NCBI GenBank assembly: GCA_934541115.1
Contig: CAKTDF010000002.1
Span: 62,001-126,000, forward strand
Origin: an uncultured Eubacteriales bacterium
GTDB lineage: Bacteria > Bacillota > Clostridia > Oscillospirales > Acutalibacteraceae
Direction of reading: 5' to 3'
DNA length: 64,000 nucleotides
The notes beneath the pieces were generated by a model. It searched no databases, was not told the DNA's origin, and worked only from the letters and a program-made list of their open reading frames with translations. A program made the position numbers and the translations under genes. Below, piece by piece: positions 36,342-43,435 of this stretch (position 1 is the stretch's first letter; each line of letters begins with the position of its first letter).

Positions 36342-37571
36342 ATGAAGATAACAAAACATTTTTTTCTCATTTTTTGTGTTTTTCTTGTGGTTACCGCTTC
36401 TCTTTTTCCGTGCTCGGCGAGTTTGGCAGACGAGGGTTACTTGTGGGATTCAGAGGGTGGCTTTTGGTATCTTCCCAAGTCAGAGTCCGCCGATGAGGAG
36501 TCAACAACGCAGCGTGGACCGTTTAGAGTACGGGCTGCTTCGGAGACCGGCACAACAACGGCTTTTTCCGGTTTTGATAAAAACAAAATTGATGTAGCCG
36601 GGTTCCCGGATTATGTTCAGAAAACTATTTCTTCTTCAACTTCTTTTACTTGGCTTATAGTCACTTCGGATAAGTTCTATCTGTGGGTAGCTGATGGCTG
36701 CGTTCCAACTGTTAGTTCTACGAACGGCAATTTGTTTATTATTAATACTTATTCTTCTTCTCCAAATTATTCCGGTTATTTTACTACTGAGGGTTTCACT
36801 CCCTCTTGTTATAACTGTTTCTATGCGGTTTATTCTTGGAATACGTCTGATGACTTATATTCTTCTATTTCCTCTCCTTGGACTACTGCTTCTACTAAGA
36901 ATCTGACTCGCTCGGGTGAGGGTGAATATTATTTTACTTACAATATTCCGTCTTCATTATCAAAAGTTGATTCTGATTTCTATGCATTTGGTTCGGTTGC
37001 TTTTCGTTCTAAATCTGTTGATTCTATTAGTTTTCCTATGAAGAATGGTGATAATCTATGGTGTGCTCCCGGTTCTTGGTCTGACGTAGTTTCAAAATAC
37101 AATTCAAAGATAGGTAGTTTTAGTTCCAGTACATCAAAATTTCGCTTAATTGACGGTGGCTCTTTCCCTACGGCAACTTCACAGCAAGCCGAGACCCAGC
37201 GTGGTATACTCGGGCTTTTGAAAGCACTGCCGGATAAGATTAAAGCGTTCTTTACTTCGTTAGCGGATAGGATTTCCGGTTTTTTTACTACTCTTAAAAA
37301 TTATATCTTGTACTTAAACGCCGAGGGCAGCAGCAGTTATTCGAATCCTTTTAGCGGCTTGCTTTCTTCTTTTGAAAGTAAAATTTCTTCATATATAAAT
37401 AAACTTGTTGATTTCAATTCGTCATTAGATAGTACTTTGCAGGGTGTTGTTGATTATGTAGAGAACGGAAGTGATGTAATTGATCTGTTTTTAAACGGCG
37501 TTCCCTTACTTTCAGCGCTTTTGCTTTTCTTCGTGGTGTTTTCCGTGGTTCGAAAGGTGGTCGGACGTTAA
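36342..37571 (+). CDS. Secreted, C-terminally anchored adsorption-like protein (pIII-type)
   Basis: This 409-residue protein has a signal peptide (basic MKITKH, hydrophobic core, SASLAD region) and a large Ser/Thr/Tyr-rich outer domain (about 30-300). A helical segment follows (about 300-380), and a C-terminal TM helix ends in RKVVGR. Inner-membrane-anchored pIII proteins of filamentous phages have this plan: N-terminal receptor-binding domain, C-terminal anchor released when the virion is closed. The outer domain has long runs of T-ending Ser codons. Two Cys (SCYNCFY) may form a disulfide. I recognise no family. Confidence 0.6.
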   Translation: MKITKHFFLIFCVFLVVTASLFPCSASLADEGYLWDSEGGFWYLPKSESADEESTTQRGPFRVRAASETGTTTAFSGFDKNKIDVAGFPDYVQKTISSSTSFTWLIVTSDKFYLWVADGCVPTVSSTNGNLFIINTYSSSPNYSGYFTTEGFTPSCYNCFYAVYSWNTSDDLYSSISSPWTTASTKNLTRSGEGEYYFTYNIPSSLSKVDSDFYAFGSVAFRSKSVDSISFPMKNGDNLWCAPGSWSDVVSKYNSKIGSFSSSTSKFRLIDGGSFPTATSQQAETQRGILGLLKALPDKIKAFFTSLADRISGFFTTLKNYILYLNAEGSSSYSNPFSGLLSSFESKISSYINKLVDFNSSLDSTLQGVVDYVENGSDVIDLFLNGVPLLSALLLFFVVFSVVRKVVGR

Positions 37572-37795
37572 TGCTTTTCATACTTTACTTAATACGCGAC
37601 TTTTTCGCTTTTTTACATGATTCTTTTGACATTCTCATTGGTTTGATAATGCGTGTTTTTGATGTTATCGGAACGTCATTCTCTTTTTTGGGTTCCTTGT
37701 TTTCAAGCTTGCCTTTGATATTCTATGTTCCGCTTATTGCGTTGGTGGCTATCGGTATAGTGTATAAGATTCTCGGTCGAGAGGGGGCTAACTGA
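37571..37795 (+). CDS. Small phage membrane protein (pVI-like position)
   Basis: This 74-residue hydrophobic protein has two membrane segments (about 3-35 and 45-68) and ends KILGREGAN. The ATG overlaps the stop of the upstream pIII-like gene (TAATG). In filamentous phages the gene after pIII encodes pVI, its partner in the virion tip; size and position suggest the same here, but no motif proves it. Confidence 0.55.
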   Translation: MLFILYLIRDFFAFLHDSFDILIGLIMRVFDVIGTSFSFLGSLFSSLPLIFYVPLIALVAIGIVYKILGREGAN

Positions 37796-37935
37796 TGGAA
37801 ACAGTGGTTAATATTTTTGTTTCGCTTTTCGGGCTTTTGACGTCAAATTCAATTCTTGGAATGCCTGTCCTTGTTTGGTTGATATTGCCTGCCATAATCG
37901 TTTTGATACTTAAATTCATTAAGGGTCAGAGGTGA
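37795..37935 (+). CDS. 46-residue phage membrane protein
   Basis: The frame starts at ATG 37795, overlapping the previous TGA by one base, with GAGGGGG upstream. The product has one long hydrophobic span and a basic end KFIKGQR. The LLTSNSILGMPVLVW stretch resembles the LL..PV segment of the coat-like proteins downstream. Probably a minor virion or assembly protein. Confidence 0.6.
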   Translation: METVVNIFVSLFGLLTSNSILGMPVLVWLILPAIIVLILKFIKGQR

Positions 37936-37939
37936 GAAG

Positions 37940-38485
37940 ATGAAGAAAATTTGTGTTTTGTTCTCGGTTTTGATTCTGTGTATATCGGTTGTTGTTCCTG
38001 CTTCGGCGGCGCAGTATACGGATGAGTGGCCGAGTTACGTTAAAATAAGTGGGGGTGCATATTTTGAGGTTTTCGATTCCAATCTTGGGAAAGTTACGTG
38101 TGTCTTTCCGGTTGAATTTAAAAACAATTCTTTTGGTTTTAGCCTGTCTAACGCTAATTTGCCTATTAATTTTGTTAATGTCTCGAATACAACTGTCTAC
38201 GGGTATCTCTATACTTCAAGCGGTAAAAAATACTCTTGCCGCGCTTCACGACAGGATGTCATTGAATATAACATGAATGATTCGGGGTATTCAAACTATG
38301 TGGATTTAGACCCGGTCATAGCCGGAATGACAAACACTAATATGAGTTTCTTGACCGAAGATGTTGACTATTACAACGAAAATTCGCTTGACAGTGAAAA
38401 ATATATGTGCTTTATGGTGGCTGCGCTCGTTGTGCTTCAGCTCCTGTTAGTGCTCATTTTGCTTTTTGGAAAGGGGAGAAGGTAA
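37940..38485 (+). CDS. Secreted single-anchor phage protein
   Basis: This 181-residue protein has a clear signal peptide (MKKICVLFSV core, cleavage expected after PASAA) and a soluble outer domain of about 120 residues rich in Asn, Ser and Tyr. A C-terminal TM helix (about 155-175) is followed by GKGRR. The plan is a small version of the 409-residue protein three genes upstream, so it may be a second tip or receptor-binding component. No family recognised. Confidence 0.6.
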   Translation: MKKICVLFSVLILCISVVVPASAAQYTDEWPSYVKISGGAYFEVFDSNLGKVTCVFPVEFKNNSFGFSLSNANLPINFVNVSNTTVYGYLYTSSGKKYSCRASRQDVIEYNMNDSGYSNYVDLDPVIAGMTNTNMSFLTEDVDYYNENSLDSEKYMCFMVAALVVLQLLLVLILLFGKGRR

Positions 38486-38628
38486 TGCTTGAAGCTTTTA
38501 AAGAGATAATCGGCTCTCCGCCTTTGGGCTTTGAGTTCGCGGAGTATTTTTTTAGCTTTGCTCTCGTTTTGTTTGGACTGCTTATAGTGTATAGGCTGTT
38601 CCTTGCAATTCTTGAAATATTTAAATAG
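38485..38628 (+). CDS. 47-residue phage membrane protein
   Basis: ATG 38485 overlaps the upstream TAA; GGGGAGAAGG lies just before. The product begins MLEAFKEIIGSPP, then a single hydrophobic helix and a charged end LEIFK. Its size is that of the minor coat proteins pVII/pIX. Confidence 0.55.
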   Translation: MLEAFKEIIGSPPLGFEFAEYFFSFALVLFGLLIVYRLFLAILEIFK

Positions 38629-38639
38629 GGGGTGGTTAA

Positions 38640-38825
38640 ATGTTTAATACTCTTGATGTTGCCGCTGATTTAAGTTCGAATATAACGTCTATTGTGACGG
38701 TGTTTTCTTCGCTTTTCAGTTCGGCATGGACGATGATTTCCGGTAACTGGTTTCTGCTCGCCAGTGTTGCAATTCCTCTTGTTGCCGGGCTTCTCTTTGC
38801 AATAATTGCATTTTTTAAAAAGTAG
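38640..38825 (+). CDS. Coat-like protein, 61 residues
   Basis: A helical, weakly acidic N-terminal third (MFNTLDVAADLSSN) is followed by a TM helix (about 36-57) and a terminal KK. The pattern SSLFSSAWTMISGNWFLLAS...PLVAG aligns with the proteins at 39531 and 39829. GGGGGTGG precedes the ATG. This is the layout of a filamentous-phage coat subunit without a cleavable signal. Confidence 0.6.
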   Translation: MFNTLDVAADLSSNITSIVTVFSSLFSSAWTMISGNWFLLASVAIPLVAGLLFAIIAFFKK

Positions 38826-38833
38826 GTGACCTT

Positions 38834-39007
38834 ATGGACGTAGCAGCATTCTTTCAACATCTTCTTACTATGAGTTTCTCTGCTATTAAGTTCATTTTTT
38901 CCGATGTCTATACGATATATCCCTTTAAGGTGGTGTTTGCTTCGGTGTTCGGTGTAGGTCTGTTTTCGCTTGCTTTTCGCTTCTTTAAAGGCAAAGGGGG
39001 CTATTGA
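38834..39007 (+). CDS. 57-residue phage membrane protein
   Basis: ATG 38834 follows TAGGTGA. The product starts MDVAAFFQHLLTMS, has a central aromatic-rich hydrophobic stretch and ends in basic FRFFKGKGGY. Its TGA overlaps the ATG of the next gene by one base. Confidence 0.55.
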   Translation: MDVAAFFQHLLTMSFSAIKFIFSDVYTIYPFKVVFASVFGVGLFSLAFRFFKGKGGY

Positions 39008-39507
39008 TGGACTTTACAACGATATACAACGATACTCTTCTTCTGTTCAGCTATATGATTAATCAGTTGAAACTGTTCTTTAGCAAAATAAGCAGCTATC
39101 AGCTCATAATATTTGCTTTGATGGTGACTATTGCCATTCCGTCAATGATACATATTTTTGACTTTATTGCTTCGGCTGCCGAAGACTCGGAAGAAGTCGC
39201 TGAAAACACATTTTCTTGGTATAGGCTCTTTCATCGGAAAACATCCGGCTCTAATAAAATGCAGCGTGAAGAATTCCGTGTTGTCAAACATTCTTCAGAT
39301 TATCAAAAAGCTAACATAATGGCACAGGAGTTTTTTAAAGAACACCCTGCACGTGCTTATGTTAAAGTAAACGGATTCAGTTTTAAAAACAAACATTTCA
39401 AACAATCAAAACATACTTTGTATTCTTCGGCTGGGTCATCCGCTCCTAAAACATCTCCTCGTAAAAAGGTTGATGATAGAGCGCTTGATATAGCCGTTGA
39501 TGAATAA
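39007..39507 (+). CDS. Phage protein with N-terminal TM and basic cytoplasmic domain
   Basis: This 166-residue protein has two hydrophobic stretches in the first 60 residues (about 8-25 and 30-57), then a hydrophilic, Lys/Ser-rich domain with KANIMAQEFFKEHPARAYVKVNGF. ATG 39007 overlaps the previous stop; a TTG three bases earlier is possible. It lies just upstream of the two main coat-like genes. A role in assembly or in binding the packaged DNA is possible, but I do not recognise it. Confidence 0.6.
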   Translation: MDFTTIYNDTLLLFSYMINQLKLFFSKISSYQLIIFALMVTIAIPSMIHIFDFIASAAEDSEEVAENTFSWYRLFHRKTSGSNKMQREEFRVVKHSSDYQKANIMAQEFFKEHPARAYVKVNGFSFKNKHFKQSKHTLYSSAGSSAPKTSPRKKVDDRALDIAVDE

Positions 39508-39530
39508 AAACTATGAAAGGAGTACATGAG

Positions 39531-39749
39531 ATGGAGAATACACCGACTGTTGCTTTTGCTTCGCTCACCGAGCTTGCTTCGGCTATCGGAACGGCTGCTA
39601 CTTGGTTTTGGGGCGTTTTCACAGACCTCATTAACACTATAGCAACTAATAATCTGCTTTTGTGGCCTGTTATTTTTGCTATCGTAGCCGGAACTGTTGG
39701 CCTTGCTATCAAGCTTATTCGCAAGTTTGGCGTCAAGGGACGCAGGTAA
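39531..39749 (+). CDS. Candidate major coat protein (pVIII-like), 72 residues
   Basis: The N-terminal half is mostly small and uncharged with two acidic residues (MENTPTVAFASLTELASAIG). One TM helix (about 42-62) follows, then a strongly basic tail KLIRKFGVKGRR. This is the charge layout of pVIII, where basic residues face the DNA. It has a strong AAAGGAG SD; the in-frame ATG at 39513 includes that SD and is less likely. A bulged hairpin follows at 39761-39795. The gene at 39829 is a clear paralogue. Confidence 0.65.
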   Translation: MENTPTVAFASLTELASAIGTAATWFWGVFTDLINTIATNNLLLWPVIFAIVAGTVGLAIKLIRKFGVKGRR

Positions 39750-39760
39750 GCTGTCGCGGA

Positions 39761-39795
39761 AGCCGCCTAGCGGTTGCGTGAGCAACGCTGCGGCT
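39761..39795 (+). promoter_or_regulatory. Strong bulged hairpin between two coat-like genes
   Basis: AGCCGC-[CT]-AGC-[G]-GTTGC pairs with GCAAC-GCT-GCGGCT around a GTGA tetraloop: 14 base pairs with two bulges. No T-tract follows, so it is more likely an mRNA stabiliser or processing site than a terminator. Confidence 0.6.
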
Positions 39796-39828
39796 GACGC
39801 TCGTTAATATCTGATTGGAGGTGATTAA

Positions 39829-40050
39829 ATGACAATAGCTAATGTTTTCACTGCGATGACAACCGTATATGATACAGTTCTTACTATGTTCGGTAGCATG
39901 GTAAGCACTATAACTGGCAATCCGCTTTTGTACGTTCCTGTTCTTATCGGTCTTCTCGGCGGTCTTGTAATGTTCGCCATCGGTGTTGTTCGCCGTCTCG
40001 GTGTTCGTGGTATTAGTTCTACAGGTCGCAGACGTAGACGTGGACGTTAA
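39829..40050 (+). CDS. Candidate major coat protein paralogue, 73 residues
   Basis: This protein has an N-terminal helical region (MTIANVFTAMTTVYDTV), a TM helix with NPLLYVPVLIGLLGG and a very basic tail VRRLGVRG...GRRRRRGR. It aligns with the 72-residue protein upstream through N.LL..PV......G....AI...R..GV(K/R)G. GGAGGTGATTA is a near-ideal SD. Either paralogue could be the main coat; the longer Arg tail here would give stronger DNA contact. Confidence 0.65.
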   Translation: MTIANVFTAMTTVYDTVLTMFGSMVSTITGNPLLYVPVLIGLLGGLVMFAIGVVRRLGVRGISSTGRRRRRGR

Positions 40051-40088
40051 ATTAAATTTGCTTTTTTAAATAAGTTGACTGAAAGGGG

Positions 40089-40119
40089 GTACAAACAGAG
40101 AGTGACAGCTTGTTTGTAC
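40089..40119 (+). terminator. Hairpin after the coat-like genes, possible weak terminator
   Basis: A 9-bp perfect stem (GTACAAACA/TGTTTGTAC) with a 13-nt loop is followed by TCTCTTTTGTT. It lies between the coat-like genes and the assembly ATPase module, where filamentous phages place a terminator to lower downstream expression. Confidence 0.5.
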
Positions 40120-40130
40120 TCTCTTTTGTT

Positions 40131-40271
40131 ATGGATAGTGTAAATCTTGTAACTCTGTTTTTTAAAATTATTGAATCAACGTTTGGCTTTGAATTTCTGT
40201 ACATTCTTTCCGGTGTAATGCTTGCGCTTGTATGCTCTGTGAGATTGTTTAAAAAGGTGATAGGAAGATGA
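40131..40271 (+). CDS. 46-residue phage membrane protein coupled to the Zot gene
   Basis: ATG 40131 lacks a good SD nearby (an in-frame TTG at 40110 is possible). The product MDSVNLVTLFFKIIES... has one hydrophobic span (about 20-38) and a basic end RLFKKVIGR. Its TGA overlaps the Zot ATG by 4 bp (ATGA). It may provide the membrane anchor that the adjacent Zot protein seems to lack. Confidence 0.55.
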   Translation: MDSVNLVTLFFKIIESTFGFEFLYILSGVMLALVCSVRLFKKVIGR

Positions 40272-41245
40272 AACATAAGAGACTTAAAAGACACGTTTTG
40301 AATTGCTCCTGTGGTGTAGTTATGGGTGATAGGGGAACGGGTAAATCAACCTTTTTTGCCTTTATTGCCGATACATATCTGCATGAGGGGTTTGATGTTT
40401 ACTGTCAGTATCCGTATAAGCAGTGCTTTCAAATACCTCTTGTTGAAACGGTAGTTAATGGCGTAACAAAGTATGAAGTTAATAAGGAATGGTTGTATTC
40501 CGCTAACCTCTCTCATGCCTGTGTACTGATAGACGAGGCACGTACGGTATGGCCTGCTCGCTCCTATTCCCGTTGGACCGTCTCTGATGATGAGTTCTTT
40601 AATTTTCTCCGCAAAAACGATACACATTTATTCCTTGCAACTCAGGCCTATGACGCTCTCGACCTTAATATTCGCCGTGCCGCTGATGAGACATATTACA
40701 TGACTTCGGGCTTTCTCCATTTCAGCCATATTGAAGCAAGTCATACAACATTAGCAAAAGTAGCCGACAAAAACACGGAAGTGGTCGGAAGAATGTTCAA
40801 AAAAGGCATGGAAAAAGTATCTTATGACATTTGTGAAATTCCCTCCGGAGACTTTCTGTTTTGGCGGCGTTCATGGTACAACAGATTCATTTCTACTCAT
40901 ACGTTCTATGAAAAGCCGTTTAAAGAAGCTCCGCTGTGGGAATCAATAATAGACTTCGACACGCTCCAAGAAGAACAGGGATATATCGAATCTGTCTCGT
41001 TGCACCAAAGAATCAAAGAATATCTTGAAAGAGAAAAAGAATTTGAAGACGAGGACGATTCAGAACCAGATGAATTTCTCGGTGTAGATTTAAACGATGA
41101 ACACTTTGATTTGCATTTTGAACCTAAGAAGAAACCAAAGCTTTTTGAACGTATTAGAGAAAGACTTCTGCAGCAAAGGTTAGCCAAGCAGGAAACTGTT
41201 GAATTTGACCTGCCGCAGGAAGAAAAAGAAGAAAGCGACGATTAA
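40268..41245 (+). CDS. zot: Zot-family morphogenesis ATPase (pI-like)
   Basis: This 325-residue protein has Walker A GDRGTGKST (about residues 18-26) and Walker B ACVLIDEARTVWPARSY, with the DTHLFLATQ sensor segment following. This is the zonular occludens toxin/pI fold, the ATPase that drives assembly and extrusion of filamentous phage. The C-terminal third is highly charged (EFEDEDDSEPDEF, then KKKPKLFERIRERLL), and no transmembrane helix is visible, unlike classical pI. It ends 4 bp inside the convergent RHH gene. Confidence 0.85.
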   Translation: MKHKRLKRHVLNCSCGVVMGDRGTGKSTFFAFIADTYLHEGFDVYCQYPYKQCFQIPLVETVVNGVTKYEVNKEWLYSANLSHACVLIDEARTVWPARSYSRWTVSDDEFFNFLRKNDTHLFLATQAYDALDLNIRRAADETYYMTSGFLHFSHIEASHTTLAKVADKNTEVVGRMFKKGMEKVSYDICEIPSGDFLFWRRSWYNRFISTHTFYEKPFKEAPLWESIIDFDTLQEEQGYIESVSLHQRIKEYLEREKEFEDEDDSEPDEFLGVDLNDEHFDLHFEPKKKPKLFERIRERLLQQRLAKQETVEFDLPQEEKEESDD

Positions 41246-41421
41246 CCGCCGCTTTCCATGTCTTTTTGAATTAGTTCGGTGATATAGGCATTTACGCTTT
41301 TTCCTTTGGCTTTGGCAAAGGCTTCTATCTCCTTGTCTTTGCCGATAGGAACGCGTATGACTATTCTTTTGAACTTTTGGTCGTACTTTGATACAGCTTT
41401 CTTTTGTGCTTCCGTTGCCAT
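41242..41421 (-). CDS. Ribbon-helix-helix DNA-binding protein
   Basis: This 59-residue protein has a basic N-terminus, a strand FKRIVIRVPIG, and two helices (EIEAFAKAKGKS, VNAYITELIQKDM), the Arc/CopG fold pattern. A strong AAGGAGG SD precedes the ATG (41421). It is the only minus-strand gene inside the morphogenesis region and points at the zot end, so it may regulate late genes or copy number. No toxin lies next to it. Confidence 0.75.
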   Translation of the reverse strand: MATEAQKKAVSKYDQKFKRIVIRVPIGKDKEIEAFAKAKGKSVNAYITELIQKDMESGG

Positions 41422-41591
41422 GATAGAGCCTCCTTTTTGAGTATTCTATCACATATTTTTGTATATGTCAACTTATACAAATTGTACAATATAAGTGTAC
41501 ATATTTTTACATTTATGTTTCTTATAAGTATACATATATAAGTACACTTATGTTATAATACTTATGCAAGGTCAAGAAAGGAGAGAGGTGA

Positions 41592-41762
41592 ATGGTGATA
41601 AATGCTTCCGAGCAGATAGAACGTCTTTCAAAGCAAGTAGCATTGCTTGAAGCTTATGTTTATCTTCTTTCGACTGTTTCGAATGACCGAAGTCTTGAAG
41701 ATAGCGAAGACGTTCAGTCCGTTCTTTCGTCGTTTGAACGTTTTATCAACGATAAAAGATAA
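41592..41762 (+). CDS. Small acidic phage protein, 56 residues
   Basis: ATG 41592 is preceded by GGAGAGAGG. The product MVINASEQIERLSKQVALLEAY begins with a predicted amphipathic coiled-coil helix and ends in an acidic, then basic, helix (SLEDSEDVQSV, RFINDKR). It is followed directly by the structured region at 41767-41883. Unknown function. Confidence 0.55.
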   Translation: MVINASEQIERLSKQVALLEAYVYLLSTVSNDRSLEDSEDVQSVLSSFERFINDKR

Positions 41763-41766
41763 AAAA

Positions 41767-41883
41767 ATGTAGTCGGTTGACAATTGACAAAACACCGACT
41801 ACATAACTCAGGAACAATGTATACTCGGTCAAAGACCTTGCAACATTGATTAGAGTATACATTGTTCCAATTGGTTTTGTCAA
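41767..41883. other. Multi-hairpin region, possible replication or packaging signal
   Basis: Hairpin A: 11-bp perfect stem 41767-41777/41794-41804. Hairpin B: 16-bp perfect stem 41811-41826/41853-41868 enclosing a GGTC-AAA-GACC mini-hairpin. An alternative long-range pairing joins TTGACAAAAC (41784-41793) with GTTTTGTCAA (41874-41883). Such nested structures mark origins and packaging signals in filamentous phages. Confidence 0.55.
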
Positions 41884-41909
41884 GTCTAAATTTTAAGGAG
41901 TAATAACAA

Positions 41910-42122
41910 ATGAGAAAAGTTTACAGAGTTGAAAATACAGAAACCATAAGGGAGGTTTTTGAAGTTGACGAAAAAACCGGTGAAAAAATTAGGGTCTTTT
42001 TTATTTACGGTAAAGTTTGGGAATTTCTTGAATTGAAATTGATTTCTGATGAATATAAAGGGCATGAATATGACTGGCTTTGTATTTCTTCTGATGGTTA
42101 TACATCACTTTCAGCTCCTTGA
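41910..42122 (+). CDS. Small phage protein, 70 residues, unknown
   Basis: ATG 41910 follows AAGGAG. The product starts MRKVYRVENTETIREVFEVDE and is rich in charged residues with alternating aromatic strands (KVWEFLELKL, YDWLCISSDGY), suggesting a small beta-sheet protein. It lies between the hairpin region and the non-coding region upstream of rep. No family recognised. Confidence 0.5.
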   Translation: MRKVYRVENTETIREVFEVDEKTGEKIRVFFIYGKVWEFLELKLISDEYKGHEYDWLCISSDGYTSLSAP

Positions 42123-42577
42123 TTTTTGGCTGTTATTTTAGCTTTTTGCGGCTTAGTAGTGTAATTTCATTACCAAGCCGTAAAAAGTCAAATTTGCTCA
42201 CTTTTTGGCAAGGATTGAGTGTTTCCGCGGGTGAAACCGTTCATGAATTTGCAAATCATGCCCGTGGGCTTTCCTTGTTTGCCTGTCGGACGTCAATTTT
42301 GGCAGTACATAGCCTGTCGGATTTGACCTTGGGGCATAACTTTGGTGCGGGTCGCTTTTGTAGTTGGGTGCATAGCGTTATCCCCGCGCGGCGGACGGGT
42401 TCACGACAACGCGAAAAATCAGCTCTTAATCCTTGCCGAAAGCAGCGCGAACTTTTGAAAAAATTTTCCTATATAATAGTTCGCGCGATCGCGCGCGACG
42501 CGCGCGACTTTATTTAACTTGACTATACCTCATAATTCACACAAAACCGTAGTTTTTTAAGAAAGGATTTTCACACC
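42123..42577. other. Non-coding intergenic region of the prophage with GC-rich palindromes
   Basis: These 455 bases contain no convincing gene. They hold CGCGCGATCGCGCG (42482-42495, perfect palindrome), a 9-bp inverted repeat GCGCGAACT/AGTTCGCGC (42445-42453/42478-42486), the palindrome ATTTGCAAAT (42247-42256) and GC-richer sequence than the surroundings. Filamentous phages keep their origins and packaging signal in such a region near rep. Confidence 0.6.
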
Positions 42578-43435
42578 GTGGACATTGCGAGAAAAAACCT
42601 CGGGTGTCGTGTTGTTGTGAGCGGTAACAAAGTAGAGTTTTATGAGTACGTAAAACCGATATACGTAGACTTTGAAAGAGAGCACGCAATTGAGCGAAAG
42701 CAGACTGATGAAAGCAAAAAGCGTGCAGATAATTTGCTACGTGCAAGAAAGAATGTACGGCAGTTGGTATGGAGCAATGTGACGGCTCACAGCAAGTTTC
42801 TGACACTGACGTATAGAGAGACAATGCTTGATGTAAAGCAGTTCCGTAGAGATTGGCAGACGTTTGTGCAGGCAATGCGCCGCAAGGGATATGACCTGCG
42901 TTACCTATATGTGATTGAGCGGCAAAAGCAGCGCGGATTAAAAGAGGGTAACGAGGGTACTATACACGCTCACGTGATAGTGTTCAATGATGAGTTTATC
43001 CCACTTCAAGATGTGTTGACGTGCTGGAAGCACGGCAACATAGATTTGAAAATGCTCAACGGCTTGCGAGAGCAAGACGGAGAGCGCGTTAAAGATGCCG
43101 GAGCGTATGTTTGCAAGTATGTAACGAAAGAGGCTGTTGTTGAATGGGGTCAACGCTGTTTCAATACGTCTCACGGTAACTTGAATAAGCCCGAGGAGCT
43201 CAAATTCTACGCTTACGGCGGTGTAGATGATAAGGGCGTACCAAATTATGTAACGCCGGAATTTGATGTTTTTGAGGCGTTTAAGGGCTTGGCAAAAATC
43301 ACATATGAAGATGTTCATAATTACAGTTATGAGCTTTCAGACGGCAGTCTTTACGAAAATGCCGTTGTATATTCCCAAGGAACAATTGAGAAAGCAAAAA
43401 TTATCGAACACGAGGAGTTTGTTGAAATTGAATAA
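42578..43435 (+). CDS. rep: HUH rolling-circle replication initiator
   Basis: This 285-residue protein shows the three rolling-circle motifs in order: FLTLTY (motif I), the metal-binding HAHVIVFN (HUH-type, motif II) and YVCKYVTK with the nicking Tyr and Lys (motif III). It nicks the double-stranded origin and starts phage replication. It starts at GTG 42578 with GAAAGG about 11 nt upstream. This is the type found in Gp2-like proteins of inoviruses. It follows the structured non-coding region likely to hold its origin. Confidence 0.85.
   Translation: MDIARKNLGCRVVVSGNKVEFYEYVKPIYVDFEREHAIERKQTDESKKRADNLLRARKNVRQLVWSNVTAHSKFLTLTYRETMLDVKQFRRDWQTFVQAMRRKGYDLRYLYVIERQKQRGLKEGNEGTIHAHVIVFNDEFIPLQDVLTCWKHGNIDLKMLNGLREQDGERVKDAGAYVCKYVTKEAVVEWGQRCFNTSHGNLNKPEELKFYAYGGVDDKGVPNYVTPEFDVFEAFKGLAKITYEDVHNYSYELSDGSLYENAVVYSQGTIEKAKIIEHEEFVEIE

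Noticed and set aside
41767..41868. A CRISPR-like repeat array
   Set aside because: The repeats are inverted, not direct, occur once each and have no regular spacers; no cas genes are nearby.
42119..42517. A 132-codon open frame on the plus strand in the prophage
   Set aside because: No SD, composition full of Arg/Ser/Cys without pattern, and it runs through palindromic GC-rich DNA. Better explained as a non-coding origin region.
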